Shown here: one piece after another, positions 27,701-35,363 of the stretch | Position numbering within the stretch: the stretch's first letter is position 1 | How the letters are laid out: the number at the start of each line of letters is the position of its first letter | Source of the DNA: Tropicimonas sp033101155 | Lineage (GTDB): Bacteria > Pseudomonadota > Alphaproteobacteria > Rhodobacterales > Rhodobacteraceae | Direction: 5' to 3' | Assembly: GCF_033101155.1 (NCBI RefSeq) | Contig: NZ_JAWMPX010000008.1 | Coordinates: 124,001 to 188,000 of the forward strand | DNA length: 64,000 bases | Translations under genes and position numbers: made by a program | Notes under the pieces: model-generated | Seen by the model: the letters and a program-made list of their open reading frames with translations, nothing else | What the model was told of the DNA's origin: nothing | The model's database searches: none

Positions 27701-28358
27701 ACCGCTCTGCCAACAGGCACTGGCCAATCGCTACCCGTTTGACCGCCGCGCCCGGGCCGATGTCGCGCAGCAGGACTTTGCCAAGCTTTTCAGCCCCGGC
27801 GGGCTGATCGACGGTTTCTTCACAACCCACCTGGCCGAATTCGTCGACCAGCAGGTCAATCCCTGGGCCTTCCGCCCTGGCACCGGCGAGGATCTTGGTA
27901 TCTCGCCGGCGGTGTTGCAACAATTCCAGCATGCCGCGCTGATCCGGGACACCTTCTTCGCCTCTGGCCAGCTTGGTGTGTCGCTGCAAATCACGCCGCA
28001 GGCGCTGGACCCGGCTGCGCGTGAGATGCTGCTGGAGCTGCATGGCGCCAAGCTGCGCGCGATCCGTGGCGGGCGACCGACCCCGGCCAATATCACCTGG
28101 CCGGGCTCGGTGGGGCTGGCACGGCTGACCGTGGCGCCGCCGGGCAATGGCGAGAGCGAGATCAGCCGGGACGGGCCCTGGGCCATGTTCCGCCTGCTCG
28201 ATACGGGCCAGATCCGCGGCACTCCCGCACCGGACCGCAAACGCCTGATCTTCCGCGTTGGCGGCCGGCAGGTGGTGCTGGTGATGCAGCTCGGTTCCGT
28301 CAACAACCCGTTCGGCCTTCCGGCACTGGGCGAGTTCAAGTGCCCGACCTCGTTCTGA
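24789..28358 (+). CDS. tssM: Type VI secretion membrane protein TssM (IcmF/VasK)
   Basis: 1189 residues, full length. Two N-terminal membrane helices (about 9-30 and 40-62), a cytoplasmic NTPase-like domain with Walker A GPPGAGKTTA (about 128-137) and DTAGRY, then a third helix (about 446-467) and a large periplasmic part with the C-terminal TssM domain (TWPGSVGLARLTVAPPG near 1105, GPWAMFRLLDTG). Together with TssL it forms the inner-membrane complex. TssJ, the usual outer-membrane lipoprotein that docks on the TssM C-terminus, was not found in this window. Walker A is intact, so ATP binding is possible. Confidence 0.96.
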   Translation: MAVLRFFTSAYFVILMVATALSLCFWFFSPWIGTETWQPFAGYLWRGVVLGVIWFIALLWILILAIRRAKRDEKMTEEIVEAVETDADDELVKEELEELKEKLRGGLKQLRKSKLGRKHLYELPWYVMIGPPGAGKTTAIVNSGLRFPLDGEEGVQSFGGVGGTRNCDWWFTEDAVLLDTAGRYTTQESNAEADNAAWIGFLKMLRKYRKRQPINGAIVAISLQDLSLQDETTRAGHAAAIRRRLGELREELGVRFPVYVLFTKSDLIAGFTESFEPLGKEEREQVWGFTLPLDKSKGARSPVAEFETEFSALMERLNGQLVDRMQAETDPARRGLVSGFPGQVSSVRQVAQDFLAEVFVDSKYEQRHILRGVYFTSGTQEGNPIDRLMLGMAETFGIGRQAMGSGKGTGRSYFLTRLFESVIFPEAGLVSIDDKVARRYRWSRRLAILAAVLVVAGIGGLWARSYLGNKAMLADAAIRVDAYTEAAAVIPPSPVGDTDFPGIVPALNILRDMPLNPATQDVSRPTRLGFGLWQGDLVSNSTGQTYRAALNQHLLPRILLRLDEQMQSSMSDPDRLYEALKVYLMVGQQGPLNKDQVLDWMAQDWEQFYSGAAREVLRADLIGHLEALLDQPMRKVELNGHLIETVRGVIKAMPQSDRIYTGIINSAEVRALPKWRLTDGNPMIGRAMKRSSGAALGDGIDGIFTRCSFHDVFVPEALKVNEQLASEAFVLGAEAEEQSETFKIETTAGVFQLYFTDMIGRYEAILADLDIIPLDSVERAVEVTNVLSSPSSPIANVLEAVANETRLTEECVVAGEAEASAVGDAGGTALGRLAEMELRSRLGHRQRILKEAVEESFSAATGADPRPLGAQVEQRFAGLHEMTARPEGQPSELDEYLNLLKEVYLELNKLSIGGGAGQMLASPVVQRFQQAASLKPDPLKRWSTQITTSSSGIGRKGVRTNLNDEWVSKVAPLCQQALANRYPFDRRARADVAQQDFAKLFSPGGLIDGFFTTHLAEFVDQQVNPWAFRPGTGEDLGISPAVLQQFQHAALIRDTFFASGQLGVSLQITPQALDPAAREMLLELHGAKLRAIRGGRPTPANITWPGSVGLARLTVAPPGNGESEISRDGPWAMFRLLDTGQIRGTPAPDRKRLIFRVGGRQVVLVMQLGSVNNPFGLPALGEFKCPTSF

Positions 28359-28987
28359 TGGCGGGTGCGGCGCTCCTCGGCCCTTTCGGGGCCTTCGGGA
28401 AGATGCCCTCGCTGGGGGATTTCTTCCGTCTCGACGTGCCCCCGGGCTTCACTTCGACCTGGGATGGATGGTTGAGCGGAGTGTTGCCGGTCGCGCGCAC
28501 GCAGCTCGGGCCGCGCTGGCAGGATTGCTACTACAACGCCCCGATCTGGCGTTTCTCGCTGGCACCCGGGCTGGTGGGGCGGCACGCGGTTGTCGGGGTG
28601 ATGATGCCGTCGGTCGACCGTGTCGGGCGCGCGTTCCCGCTCTCGCTGGTCGCGCCGGTTTCGCAGGCTGGGCCGGAGATGCATATGGCGATGGCGAAGG
28701 GCTTCGAGGCGCTCGAGACGGTGGCGCTTGCGGCGTTGGAATTCAGCATGACGCAGGCTGACCTGCGTGACCGGCTGGAAGTGCTGTCGGGCGAATTCGA
28801 GGCGATGTCGGCTCCGACACCCGAGATCCCAGAGGCGTTTTCCGCCGCTGGAGCGGCGGGCTTCTGGAGCGCTCTGGACGGGGAGCGCGTGGACTACATG
28901 GCGACCCGGGACCTACCCGATGCCGGGACCTTTTGCGCCATGCTCGACAGGGCCGACCCGCGCTGGCGGGCGGAGGTGGAGGCGTGA
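28358..28987 (+). CDS. tagF: Type VI secretion regulator TagF
   Basis: 209 residues from ATG 28358, which overlaps the tssM stop as TGATG like the tssL/tssM joint; a GTG 18 bases upstream is an alternative. Family sequence GPFGAFGKMPSLGDFFRLDVPPGF and WQDCYYNAPIWRFSLAPGLVG at the N-terminus, and GRAFPLSLVAPV in the middle. In Pseudomonas and Agrobacterium TagF is a post-translational repressor of T6SS, sometimes fused to a PppA phosphatase; here the two are separate but adjacent genes, overlapping by four bases. Confidence 0.93.
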   Translation: MAGAALLGPFGAFGKMPSLGDFFRLDVPPGFTSTWDGWLSGVLPVARTQLGPRWQDCYYNAPIWRFSLAPGLVGRHAVVGVMMPSVDRVGRAFPLSLVAPVSQAGPEMHMAMAKGFEALETVALAALEFSMTQADLRDRLEVLSGEFEAMSAPTPEIPEAFSAAGAAGFWSALDGERVDYMATRDLPDAGTFCAMLDRADPRWRAEVEA

Positions 28988-29697
28988 GGCGGGTCCGGCA
29001 TAACGCGGTCACCCATCTCGGCCATGTCCGCAAGATCAACGAGGATTCGATCCTGTCCCTGCCCGAGCGCGATCTCTGGGCGGTGTCGGACGGGATGGGC
29101 GGCCATGCGGCGGGTGATTTTGCCAGCCAGACGGTGGTCGAGGCGCTGATCACGGCGCCGGAGAATGGTAATCCGGCGGAGCGGATGCGCGCCGTCCGGC
29201 TGGCGCTGCTCACTGCGCATGACCGGGTCGTCGCCCATGCCAGCGAGCTGGGCGCGGGCACAATTGGCGCGACCGTGGTCGTGCTTCTGCTGGCAGAGGC
29301 GCATTTCATGGCCTTCTGGGCCGGAGACAGCCGTCTTTACCGGGTGCGAGACGGCCAGATCGAGATCCTGACCCATGATCATTCGGTCGTGGGCGAGATG
29401 GTCGAGGCCGGCAAGATGAGCTGGGATGAGGCCGAAGCGCATCCGCAATCCAACGTGATCACGCGCGCGGTGGGCGTGGGCGATGTGCTGGAGCTGGACA
29501 AGGTTCGCGGAGATCTCAGGGCGGGGGACCGCTTCCTGCTCTGCTCGGACGGGTTGAACAAGTATATCGGCCTCGCGGAGATGGGCGCTTTCCTGAGTGG
29601 CACACCCATAGAGACGGTCAGTCAGACCCTGGTCCAGACCGCGCTTGATCGGGGCGGAGCGGACAATATCTCGGTGGTCGTGGTCGACGCGCTTTGA
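28984..29697 (+). CDS. pppA: PP2C-type protein phosphatase of the T6SS switch (PppA-like)
   Basis: 237 residues from GTG 28984 (GTGA overlap with the tagF stop). An ATG 51 bases further upstream would add a low-complexity leader from inside tagF and is not preferred. All PP2C metal motifs are present: GHVRKINEDS, SDGMGGHAAG, WAGDSRLYR, HDHSVVGEM, LLCSDGL and GGADNISVVVV. It removes phosphate from the threonine targets of the paired kinase, switching the T6SS off in the Pseudomonas model. Last gene of the rightward operon; it converges on the kinase gene. Confidence 0.94.
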   Translation: MRRVRHNAVTHLGHVRKINEDSILSLPERDLWAVSDGMGGHAAGDFASQTVVEALITAPENGNPAERMRAVRLALLTAHDRVVAHASELGAGTIGATVVVLLLAEAHFMAFWAGDSRLYRVRDGQIEILTHDHSVVGEMVEAGKMSWDEAEAHPQSNVITRAVGVGDVLELDKVRGDLRAGDRFLLCSDGLNKYIGLAEMGAFLSGTPIETVSQTLVQTALDRGGADNISVVVVDAL

Positions 29698-29854
29698 CAT
29701 CGGGTCCGCGCGCCGATTTTCAAAAGCCGATGTTGGGCGCGGAACGCGGTCCCCTCAGGCACCACGCAGTCCGAACAGAGAGAGTATTCCGCCGCGACGA
29801 TTCTGTGTGCGAGCCTTGCGCGCCGCCGAATGCCGCGCCGTTCGGCCGGGAGCC

Positions 29855-31993
29855 TCAGGGTTTCGCCAGGGTCAGAACTCGGCTGTCCAGTGAGGCGCCG
29901 GTGGCGTCCACCCCGTTCAGGGCTTCTGCATAGCCGGCCACGCTCTCTGTTGTCGGGCGCAGCGCGTCGAAGAGCGGCGAATCGGCATGCAGCACCAGCA
30001 GCTTGCTCTTGCCCAGCAGGCTGTCATCGACAAGGAAGGCGATCTTGTCCGGCGCGCCTTCCGAGACCGGATAGGCCACCCGGACACGCATCTCCCCGCT
30101 TTGCCCGCCACGCAGATCGGCGACCGAATTGCCGGGGCGGTTCATGTTTGGCAGCAGGTGGAAGACGCTCCCGGTCACGTCGATGATCGAGACATAGAGG
30201 AAGCCATCCTGCATTTCCGCAGGCAGGATCAGGTCGATCACCGGGTTCTCGCCGACGAAGTATCGTCCGGATGCGTTTGTCTGACCGGTCTCGCCGAAAG
30301 AGAAATCAATGCCAACACCGTCCGAGGGCAGCGCCGGCAGGCTCGCCTTGGCTTCACAGAGGGCGGGGTTGAGGATTTCGGTTTCGATGCGGATATCGCG
30401 CCCTTCGGCTGCAACCTCCAGCCGGTCAAACAGCTCCAGGCGGTTTTCGCTCGCGGGCAGGGCACCGGTGACATGGATCGTGTCACCGATCCCGTAGCCG
30501 TCGGTGGGGGCCTCGGCCAGCGCCAGCGGACCGCAGGCGGCGAAATCGGTCAGGATCGGCTCCAGCGCGTCCAGCGGCAGGAGCGGCGGATCATAAGCGA
30601 TATTGCCCTCGACGCGCATCCCGTCGGGCGGGGCGGCGGCGAGCCAGGCCGTGAAGCCGTCGCGGACTTCCGCCACGCCCGTCCGCCCAGCCAGCGAGAC
30701 GAGATTGTCCTCGACCCGCAGCGAATAGACATCCAGCATCTCGGCCCGTTCCAATGTCGCGTCCACGGCCTCCTGCCAGCCGGAGGCAATGTCGCCACGG
30801 GCCAGCGCGAGATCCTGTGAACCGCCCCGGTCCTCGGCGATTGCGGTGAACCGGTCGAGCATCTGCTGCGAGGGCACAACGCCGGACAGGACCGGACCAC
30901 CGATCTGGCCACGTTCGACCGTCAGAACGAAGGGATCGGCCAGCGGCAGGCGGGCGCCGAAGAGCCCGCCGAACCAGGCTGCCGCGCCGCCACCGGCAAG
31001 CAGCAGCACGAGAAGGATCGGAAGGAGGGGCGAGCGCCCGGATTTCTCAGGCGCGGGTTTTGGCGGCGGGGTCTTCTCGGCCTTCGACGTGGCGGCAGGA
31101 CGGATCACGGTGCCCTCCTCCTCCGCCGGCACGTTCAGCAGCGCGGCCATGGTGTCATCGACCTCGCCGCCGCTCTGGATCCTGTCGATCTCGGCCATGA
31201 TCTCGCGACAGGTCTGGAAACGATGCGCAGGATCAGGCGCGGTCATTCGGGCGAGCAGCCCGGCCAGCGGTTCGGGGACATCCGAGAGGTCCAGCGGTTC
31301 TTTCTTGCGTTCGAGCACCTCCAGCAGGTTGGTGCCGGATCTCGGGCTCTCGCCCCGGAAGGTCGCCAGCAAGGTGGCGCCGAGAGAATAGATGTCGGAG
31401 CGGGCGTCGGTTTGCCCGCCAAGTTGCTCGGGCGCGGCATAGGAGAACTTGCCGGCAAATTCGCTGCCGACAATGGTGTGGGCGCCGGGATTGGCATCCT
31501 TGGCGATGCCGAAATCGATGATCACGGCCTTGGCGGGATTGCCGCTCTTGAGGATGATATTGTCCGGCGAGAGGTCGCGATGCACGATGCGGCGTTCATG
31601 CGCGGCCGACAGCCCCTGGCTGACCCGCCGCCCCACGGTGATCAGTTCGTCGGCCGGCATGCCGCCCGACTTCATCTTCGCTTCCAGCGAGGGACCGTCG
31701 ACGAAATCCATCACGAGATAGATATGGCCGTCGGCGGTCCGGTGGTTTTCCGAATAGCCAACCACGGCATCGTGGCGGATATCGCGCATCTCCTCCTCGC
31801 GCCGCATCAGCACGAGGAAATCCTCGTTCCCGGCGAATTCCGCCTTCAGCACCTTGAGCGCAACAAGCCGCCCCGAGATCTCGTTGCGCGCACGGAAGAC
31901 CTCCGAGGTGCCCCCCCGGCCCAGAACGGCCTCGATGCGGAACGTGTTGTTGAGCAGGTCTCCGACCTTAAAGGTCGTCTCGCCGGTCGCCAT
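29855..31993 (-). CDS. ppkA: Transmembrane Ser/Thr protein kinase of the T6SS switch (PpkA-like) with periplasmic DUF4384-type module
   Basis: 712 residues from ATG 31993; a TTG 24 bases upstream is unlikely. The kinase domain (about 18-275) has a glycine loop GRGGTSEVF, Lys47 in VALKVLK, HRDLSPDN (139-145) and DFG (160-162), all intact. The linker contains EEEGTVIRP with Thr295, matching the TssL N-terminal motif. One membrane helix (about 322-343) is followed by a periplasmic part of about 370 residues, ending in a BON-like segment and a DUF4384-type domain (about 500-690). That pair of domains is shared with the TonB-like protein at 2842-4647. Probably senses an envelope state and phosphorylates TssL and itself to recruit the FHA protein. 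Confidence 0.92.
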   Translation of the reverse strand: MATGETTFKVGDLLNNTFRIEAVLGRGGTSEVFRARNEISGRLVALKVLKAEFAGNEDFLVLMRREEEMRDIRHDAVVGYSENHRTADGHIYLVMDFVDGPSLEAKMKSGGMPADELITVGRRVSQGLSAAHERRIVHRDLSPDNIILKSGNPAKAVIIDFGIAKDANPGAHTIVGSEFAGKFSYAAPEQLGGQTDARSDIYSLGATLLATFRGESPRSGTNLLEVLERKKEPLDLSDVPEPLAGLLARMTAPDPAHRFQTCREIMAEIDRIQSGGEVDDTMAALLNVPAEEEGTVIRPAATSKAEKTPPPKPAPEKSGRSPLLPILLVLLLAGGGAAAWFGGLFGARLPLADPFVLTVERGQIGGPVLSGVVPSQQMLDRFTAIAEDRGGSQDLALARGDIASGWQEAVDATLERAEMLDVYSLRVEDNLVSLAGRTGVAEVRDGFTAWLAAAPPDGMRVEGNIAYDPPLLPLDALEPILTDFAACGPLALAEAPTDGYGIGDTIHVTGALPASENRLELFDRLEVAAEGRDIRIETEILNPALCEAKASLPALPSDGVGIDFSFGETGQTNASGRYFVGENPVIDLILPAEMQDGFLYVSIIDVTGSVFHLLPNMNRPGNSVADLRGGQSGEMRVRVAYPVSEGAPDKIAFLVDDSLLGKSKLLVLHADSPLFDALRPTTESVAGYAEALNGVDATGASLDSRVLTLAKP

Positions 31994-32047
31994 AGATTTC
32001 CGCGCCTCCCTGCGCAAACCCGCCCACCCCGGACGGGCGAAAAGGGA

Positions 32048-32641
32048 TCAGCTGATCAGCTGGAACTCGACGCGGCGGTTCTCATCTGCGGTCGGGTCGG
32101 ACGCGTTGACCGGGTGTTCTTCCCCGGCGCCGATGGCGATCAGCCGATCCTCGGCGATGCCGCAGGAACCGACAAGAAACCGTTTCACCTCGGAGGCACG
32201 CAGCATCGACAGGTTGCTGTTATAGCTTTCGCTTCCCTTGGAGTCAGTGTGGCCGACGATGCGGAAAACCTCCTCCTCCATGTTCTGCATCGCTTCGCAG
32301 AGCGCGGTCAGTTTCGGCTTCTCATTCTCGCGCAGCAGGGCGGAGTCGAAGTCGAAGGAAATGAGGATATTGATCTCCGTGCCGGCGGCGACGGGCGTGT
32401 AGACCGCGGCTTGGGTCGTGGCGGGTTCTGACGTGACGGCGGCTTCGCTGCTGGCCTGCGTGCTGCCGCCGCCATTGCTGGCAGGCGCGATCACAAGCCC
32501 GCGAGTCTTTTGCTCCTCGAAGAGCTGCTGAAGCTCCTGGGCGGACTTCTGGGAGGCATCCACGCCTTGGGCAAGGACAGGGAAGGTCAGCCCGAAAACG
32601 GCGATAACCGACGCCGTCACCGTAATAATCTTGCGGCTCAT
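32048..32641 (-). CDS. OmpA-family peptidoglycan-binding protein
   Basis: 197 residues from ATG 32641, with GGAG 7 bases upstream. Signal peptide MSRKIITVTASVIAVFGLTF to about LAQ; no lipobox Cys. A Ser/Ala linker leads to an OmpA-like domain (about 90-197) with FDFDSALLRENEKPKL, VGHTDSKGSESYN and NRRVEFQLIS, the residues that hold diaminopimelate peptidoglycan. It is cotranscribed ahead of the kinase gene (54-base gap). A periplasmic anchor for the T6SS or for the kinase sensor domain is likely; it could partly cover for the missing TssJ, but this is inference. Confidence 0.85.
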   Translation of the reverse strand: MSRKIITVTASVIAVFGLTFPVLAQGVDASQKSAQELQQLFEEQKTRGLVIAPASNGGGSTQASSEAAVTSEPATTQAAVYTPVAAGTEINILISFDFDSALLRENEKPKLTALCEAMQNMEEEVFRIVGHTDSKGSESYNSNLSMLRASEVKRFLVGSCGIAEDRLIAIGAGEEHPVNASDPTADENRRVEFQLIS

Positions 32642-32802
32642 GTGAGACTCCAATGACATTCGATAACTGACGATAGCCTACAGCAGGCTTTCCTTCGCGG
32701 CAACGCAGAAGGCGGCCGGGGAAGTGCTGTTCGGACCGGGCAATCCGGGCTTGCCTGATTGACGCCGGGAGAGTTTACTCCGGGGCGAAGTTATTGATCC
32801 AA

Positions 32803-33726
32803 ATGAAACAGGTTGACCGAATGAGATTGATTCCGGCGATCATCATCGCTGTTGCGCTCCTGATTGCCCCGGTCCTCTGGATCGTGCTGCCCCGGGCCCT
32901 CGACATTGGGCGCAAGCCGGTGCTTGGGCCGGATGCCGATGCGAGCAGTATCGCGGCGGCGGTCGAGGATGTGATCATCGAGAACCTTAACCAGGAAAAC
33001 CAGGTTATCCTGTTGCAGGAGAGCGTCGAGGCGCTGCGTGACACGGTCGAAAAGCTGTCGACACGGGTGCAGAAGCTGGAGGCGGAGGTCGCGCAGGCCA
33101 TGGTCTTTGGCGGACGGACGCAAGGGGGCGGAACCGGCGGCACAGGCGGCAGCCAGGACCCGATCGGCGAGATCGAAGGCAGCGAATACACCGAGGTTGT
33201 GCTGATCTTCGACCGGACCAATTTCAACAAGCCGCTATCGGTCGCCGGCTCCAGCTTCATTGTCGAGTTGCTGGGCAAGCCGCGCGAAGTTCTTTCGGAC
33301 AATTGCCAGCCGATGACGAACCCGAAGCTCAAGGCGATGTTGCGCACGGAGCAGGTCGGGCCGGTGCGGGTGACGATGCTGGAGCCGGCGTTGAAATCCC
33401 TCCATACGGTGTTCGAGAATATCAAGCGGGCCGATCCCAAGCTGCACGACCTGATCAACACCGCCGGGGCGCTCTGCGTGCGCCAGATCCGGGGTACGAG
33501 CGGGCGCTATTCGAACCACGCCTTCGGGCTGGCGGTCGATCTCAACGTCAACGGGCAGCTGGACAATTTCACTGACGGCAAGACCCAGCTCGGTCTGACC
33601 ATCATCGCCGATTTCTTTCACGAGGAAGGCTGGATCTGGGGGGCGGGCTTTCGCCGCGAGGACAGCATGCATTTCGAGGTCAGCAAGGAAAAGCTGCTGG
33701 AATGGCGCGCGGCTGGCCTGATCTAG
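32803..33726 (+). CDS. Membrane-anchored M15-type (VanY/DacY-like) peptidase
   Basis: 307 residues from ATG 32803; ATG 32821 and TTG 32794 are alternatives. One N-terminal membrane helix (about 8-30), a coiled coil (about 55-100), a Gly-rich hinge (107-117), then a catalytic domain (about 165-300) with SNHAFGLAVDLN (His239, Asp246) and EDSMHFEVS (His290). These are the zinc ligands of LD/DD-carboxypeptidases of family M15. It would cut peptidoglycan peptides from the periplasmic face. The location beside T6SS genes suggests either local cell-wall opening for the machine or, less likely because of the anchor, an effector. It is divergent from the OmpA gene. Confidence 0.8.
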   Translation: MKQVDRMRLIPAIIIAVALLIAPVLWIVLPRALDIGRKPVLGPDADASSIAAAVEDVIIENLNQENQVILLQESVEALRDTVEKLSTRVQKLEAEVAQAMVFGGRTQGGGTGGTGGSQDPIGEIEGSEYTEVVLIFDRTNFNKPLSVAGSSFIVELLGKPREVLSDNCQPMTNPKLKAMLRTEQVGPVRVTMLEPALKSLHTVFENIKRADPKLHDLINTAGALCVRQIRGTSGRYSNHAFGLAVDLNVNGQLDNFTDGKTQLGLTIIADFFHEEGWIWGAGFRREDSMHFEVSKEKLLEWRAAGLI

Positions 33727-33752
33727 GCAGCACGCGGTTGGGAGTTTCGAAC

Positions 33753-35243
33753 GTGTTGAAGAAGTTTCTATTTCTGGTTCTGACACTCGCGCCCTTGCAG
33801 GCGGTGGCTGCGGCTGACCGCGTTGCGCTGGTGATCGGGATGGGCGGATACGAGAATGTCGAGGCGCTGGACAACCCGGTGAATGACGCGGCGGCGGTGG
33901 CCGACACGCTGGAGGGGATCGGTTTCAAGGTCACCGAACTGATCGATGCGCCGCTACAGCCGTTGCTCGAAGCACTGGAGGATTTCGCCTTCCGGTCTGA
34001 GACGGCGGAGCTGGCCTTGATCTATTTCGCCGGCCACGGGGTGCAGGTGCAGGGAGAGAACTTTATGCTGCCGGTGGATGTCGAGCCACGCAGCAATGAG
34101 GATCTTCGCCGGCAGGCGATCTCGCTGGACACGTTGCTGGCGGTGGTGGATCGGGCGCGGCGGATGCGGATCGTGATCCTCGATGCCTGTCGCAACAACC
34201 CGCTGGGCGGTGGGATCACGCTCGCCGACGATGCCAGCTCCGCCGATGCGGGCGGCGCGCGCGGCATTGGCGGTGGCGGCGGGTTGGCGGCGTCTTCGCC
34301 TGAACGCGGCACGCTGGTCGCCTATGCGGCCAAGGATGGCTCGGTGGCGCTGGACGGTGCCGGCGGCAACAGCCCCTATGCGGCGGCTCTGGTCGAGACC
34401 CTGCCACAACCCGGCGTTGAGATCAGCCTGATGTTCCGGCAGGTGCGCGACAAGGTCCTGCAGGCAACCGGCAGCCGCCAGGAGCCCTATTCTTACGGCT
34501 CGCTCTCGGGCACGCCGTTTTACATCGCCGGTCCGGCGGCGGGGCAGGGGACCCTGGCGACGGAAAACCTCGTCGCGGCCTGGTCGTCCCTGCCGGCGGA
34601 GAAGGAGCCGGAGCTGATCGCGTTGGCCGAGACGGGGGACACGCGTTCGATGGTCGCGTTGGCGGCGCGCCGGATGAATCCGGGCGGCGATTTCCGCCCC
34701 GCCGACGCGGTCAGTTGGTATGAGCGGGCAGCACAGGCGGGCGATCCACAGGCGCAGTTCCAGCTTGCCAAGATCTATGAGGATGGTCTGCTGGTGCCGG
34801 CCGATCCGGCACGCGCCAAGGCGCTGTTCGAAGCCTCCGCGGCGCAGGATTATGCCGATGCGCTCAACGATGTCGGGTTCCTCCACTTCCATGGACAGCT
34901 CGGCTTTTCGAAGGATGCCCAGCTCGCGTTGGACTTTTTCCGCCGCGCCGCCGACCAGCGCCATGCCAAGGCGCAGCACAATTTCGCCGTGCTCGTCGAT
35001 CGCGGACAGGTGCCCGGCATGGGGCCAGACGTGGCTGCGGACTATCTCTATGCGGCCTTGCGTTCCGGAGTGACCGAAGTGCTGATCAACCTGCAGGAGA
35101 AGCCGGAACTCTTCAGTCGCGAGACCCGCGCCGCGCTGCAGCGCCGCCTTCAGGAGCGAAATTTCTATTCCGGCGCCATCGATGGCAGTTTTGGCCCCGG
35201 CACGGAGCGTGGGCTCCGGCGTGCCTTCGGGCTGGAAGAGTGA
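33753..35243 (+). CDS. Secreted caspase-family protease with Sel1 repeats and peptidoglycan-binding domain
   Basis: 496 residues from GTG 33753 with GGGAG 8 bases upstream; an earlier in-frame ATG lies inside the M15 gene. Signal peptide 1-20. The caspase-like (C14) domain (about 23-275) has the His-Cys dyad in YFAGHGVQ (His95) and DACRNNP (Cys146). Sel1-type helical repeats follow (about 300-430; ERAAQAGDPQAQFQLAKIYEDG, FRRAADQRHAKAQHNF). The C-terminus (about 455-496) is a PG_binding_1 domain (LQRRLQERNFYSGAIDGSFG). A periplasmic, wall-bound Arg/Lys-type protease is inferred. Substrate unknown. It follows the M15 gene by 26 bases and is probably in the same transcript. Confidence 0.85.
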   Translation: MLKKFLFLVLTLAPLQAVAAADRVALVIGMGGYENVEALDNPVNDAAAVADTLEGIGFKVTELIDAPLQPLLEALEDFAFRSETAELALIYFAGHGVQVQGENFMLPVDVEPRSNEDLRRQAISLDTLLAVVDRARRMRIVILDACRNNPLGGGITLADDASSADAGGARGIGGGGGLAASSPERGTLVAYAAKDGSVALDGAGGNSPYAAALVETLPQPGVEISLMFRQVRDKVLQATGSRQEPYSYGSLSGTPFYIAGPAAGQGTLATENLVAAWSSLPAEKEPELIALAETGDTRSMVALAARRMNPGGDFRPADAVSWYERAAQAGDPQAQFQLAKIYEDGLLVPADPARAKALFEASAAQDYADALNDVGFLHFHGQLGFSKDAQLALDFFRRAADQRHAKAQHNFAVLVDRGQVPGMGPDVAADYLYAALRSGVTEVLINLQEKPELFSRETRAALQRRLQERNFYSGAIDGSFGPGTERGLRRAFGLEE

Positions 35244-35363
35244 TGCGCCCGGGACAGCATCCGGCAAAAGCGGCCTGCCCAAACGTCAAAGATTTTGAAC
35301 CCATGGGGCTGTAATGCGAACATTGGGGGGAAGTGAATAGAGTTGTCAGTTTTGGAGCAGGAT

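Noticed and set aside
23793..28043. Long minus-strand frames (711 and 553 codons) opposite tssL and tssM
   Set aside because: Same reason: the plus strand holds clear TssL and TssM, and the minus frames have no protein pattern or ribosome site.
29698..29854. Terminator between the PP2C gene and the kinase gene
   Set aside because: Only a weak TCCGCGC/GCGCGGA pairing with a long loop was found; not convincing.
32803..33726. M15-type peptidase as a secreted T6SS toxin
   Set aside because: The N-terminal membrane helix and lack of an adjacent immunity gene argue for a resident wall enzyme; kept only as a lesser possibility.
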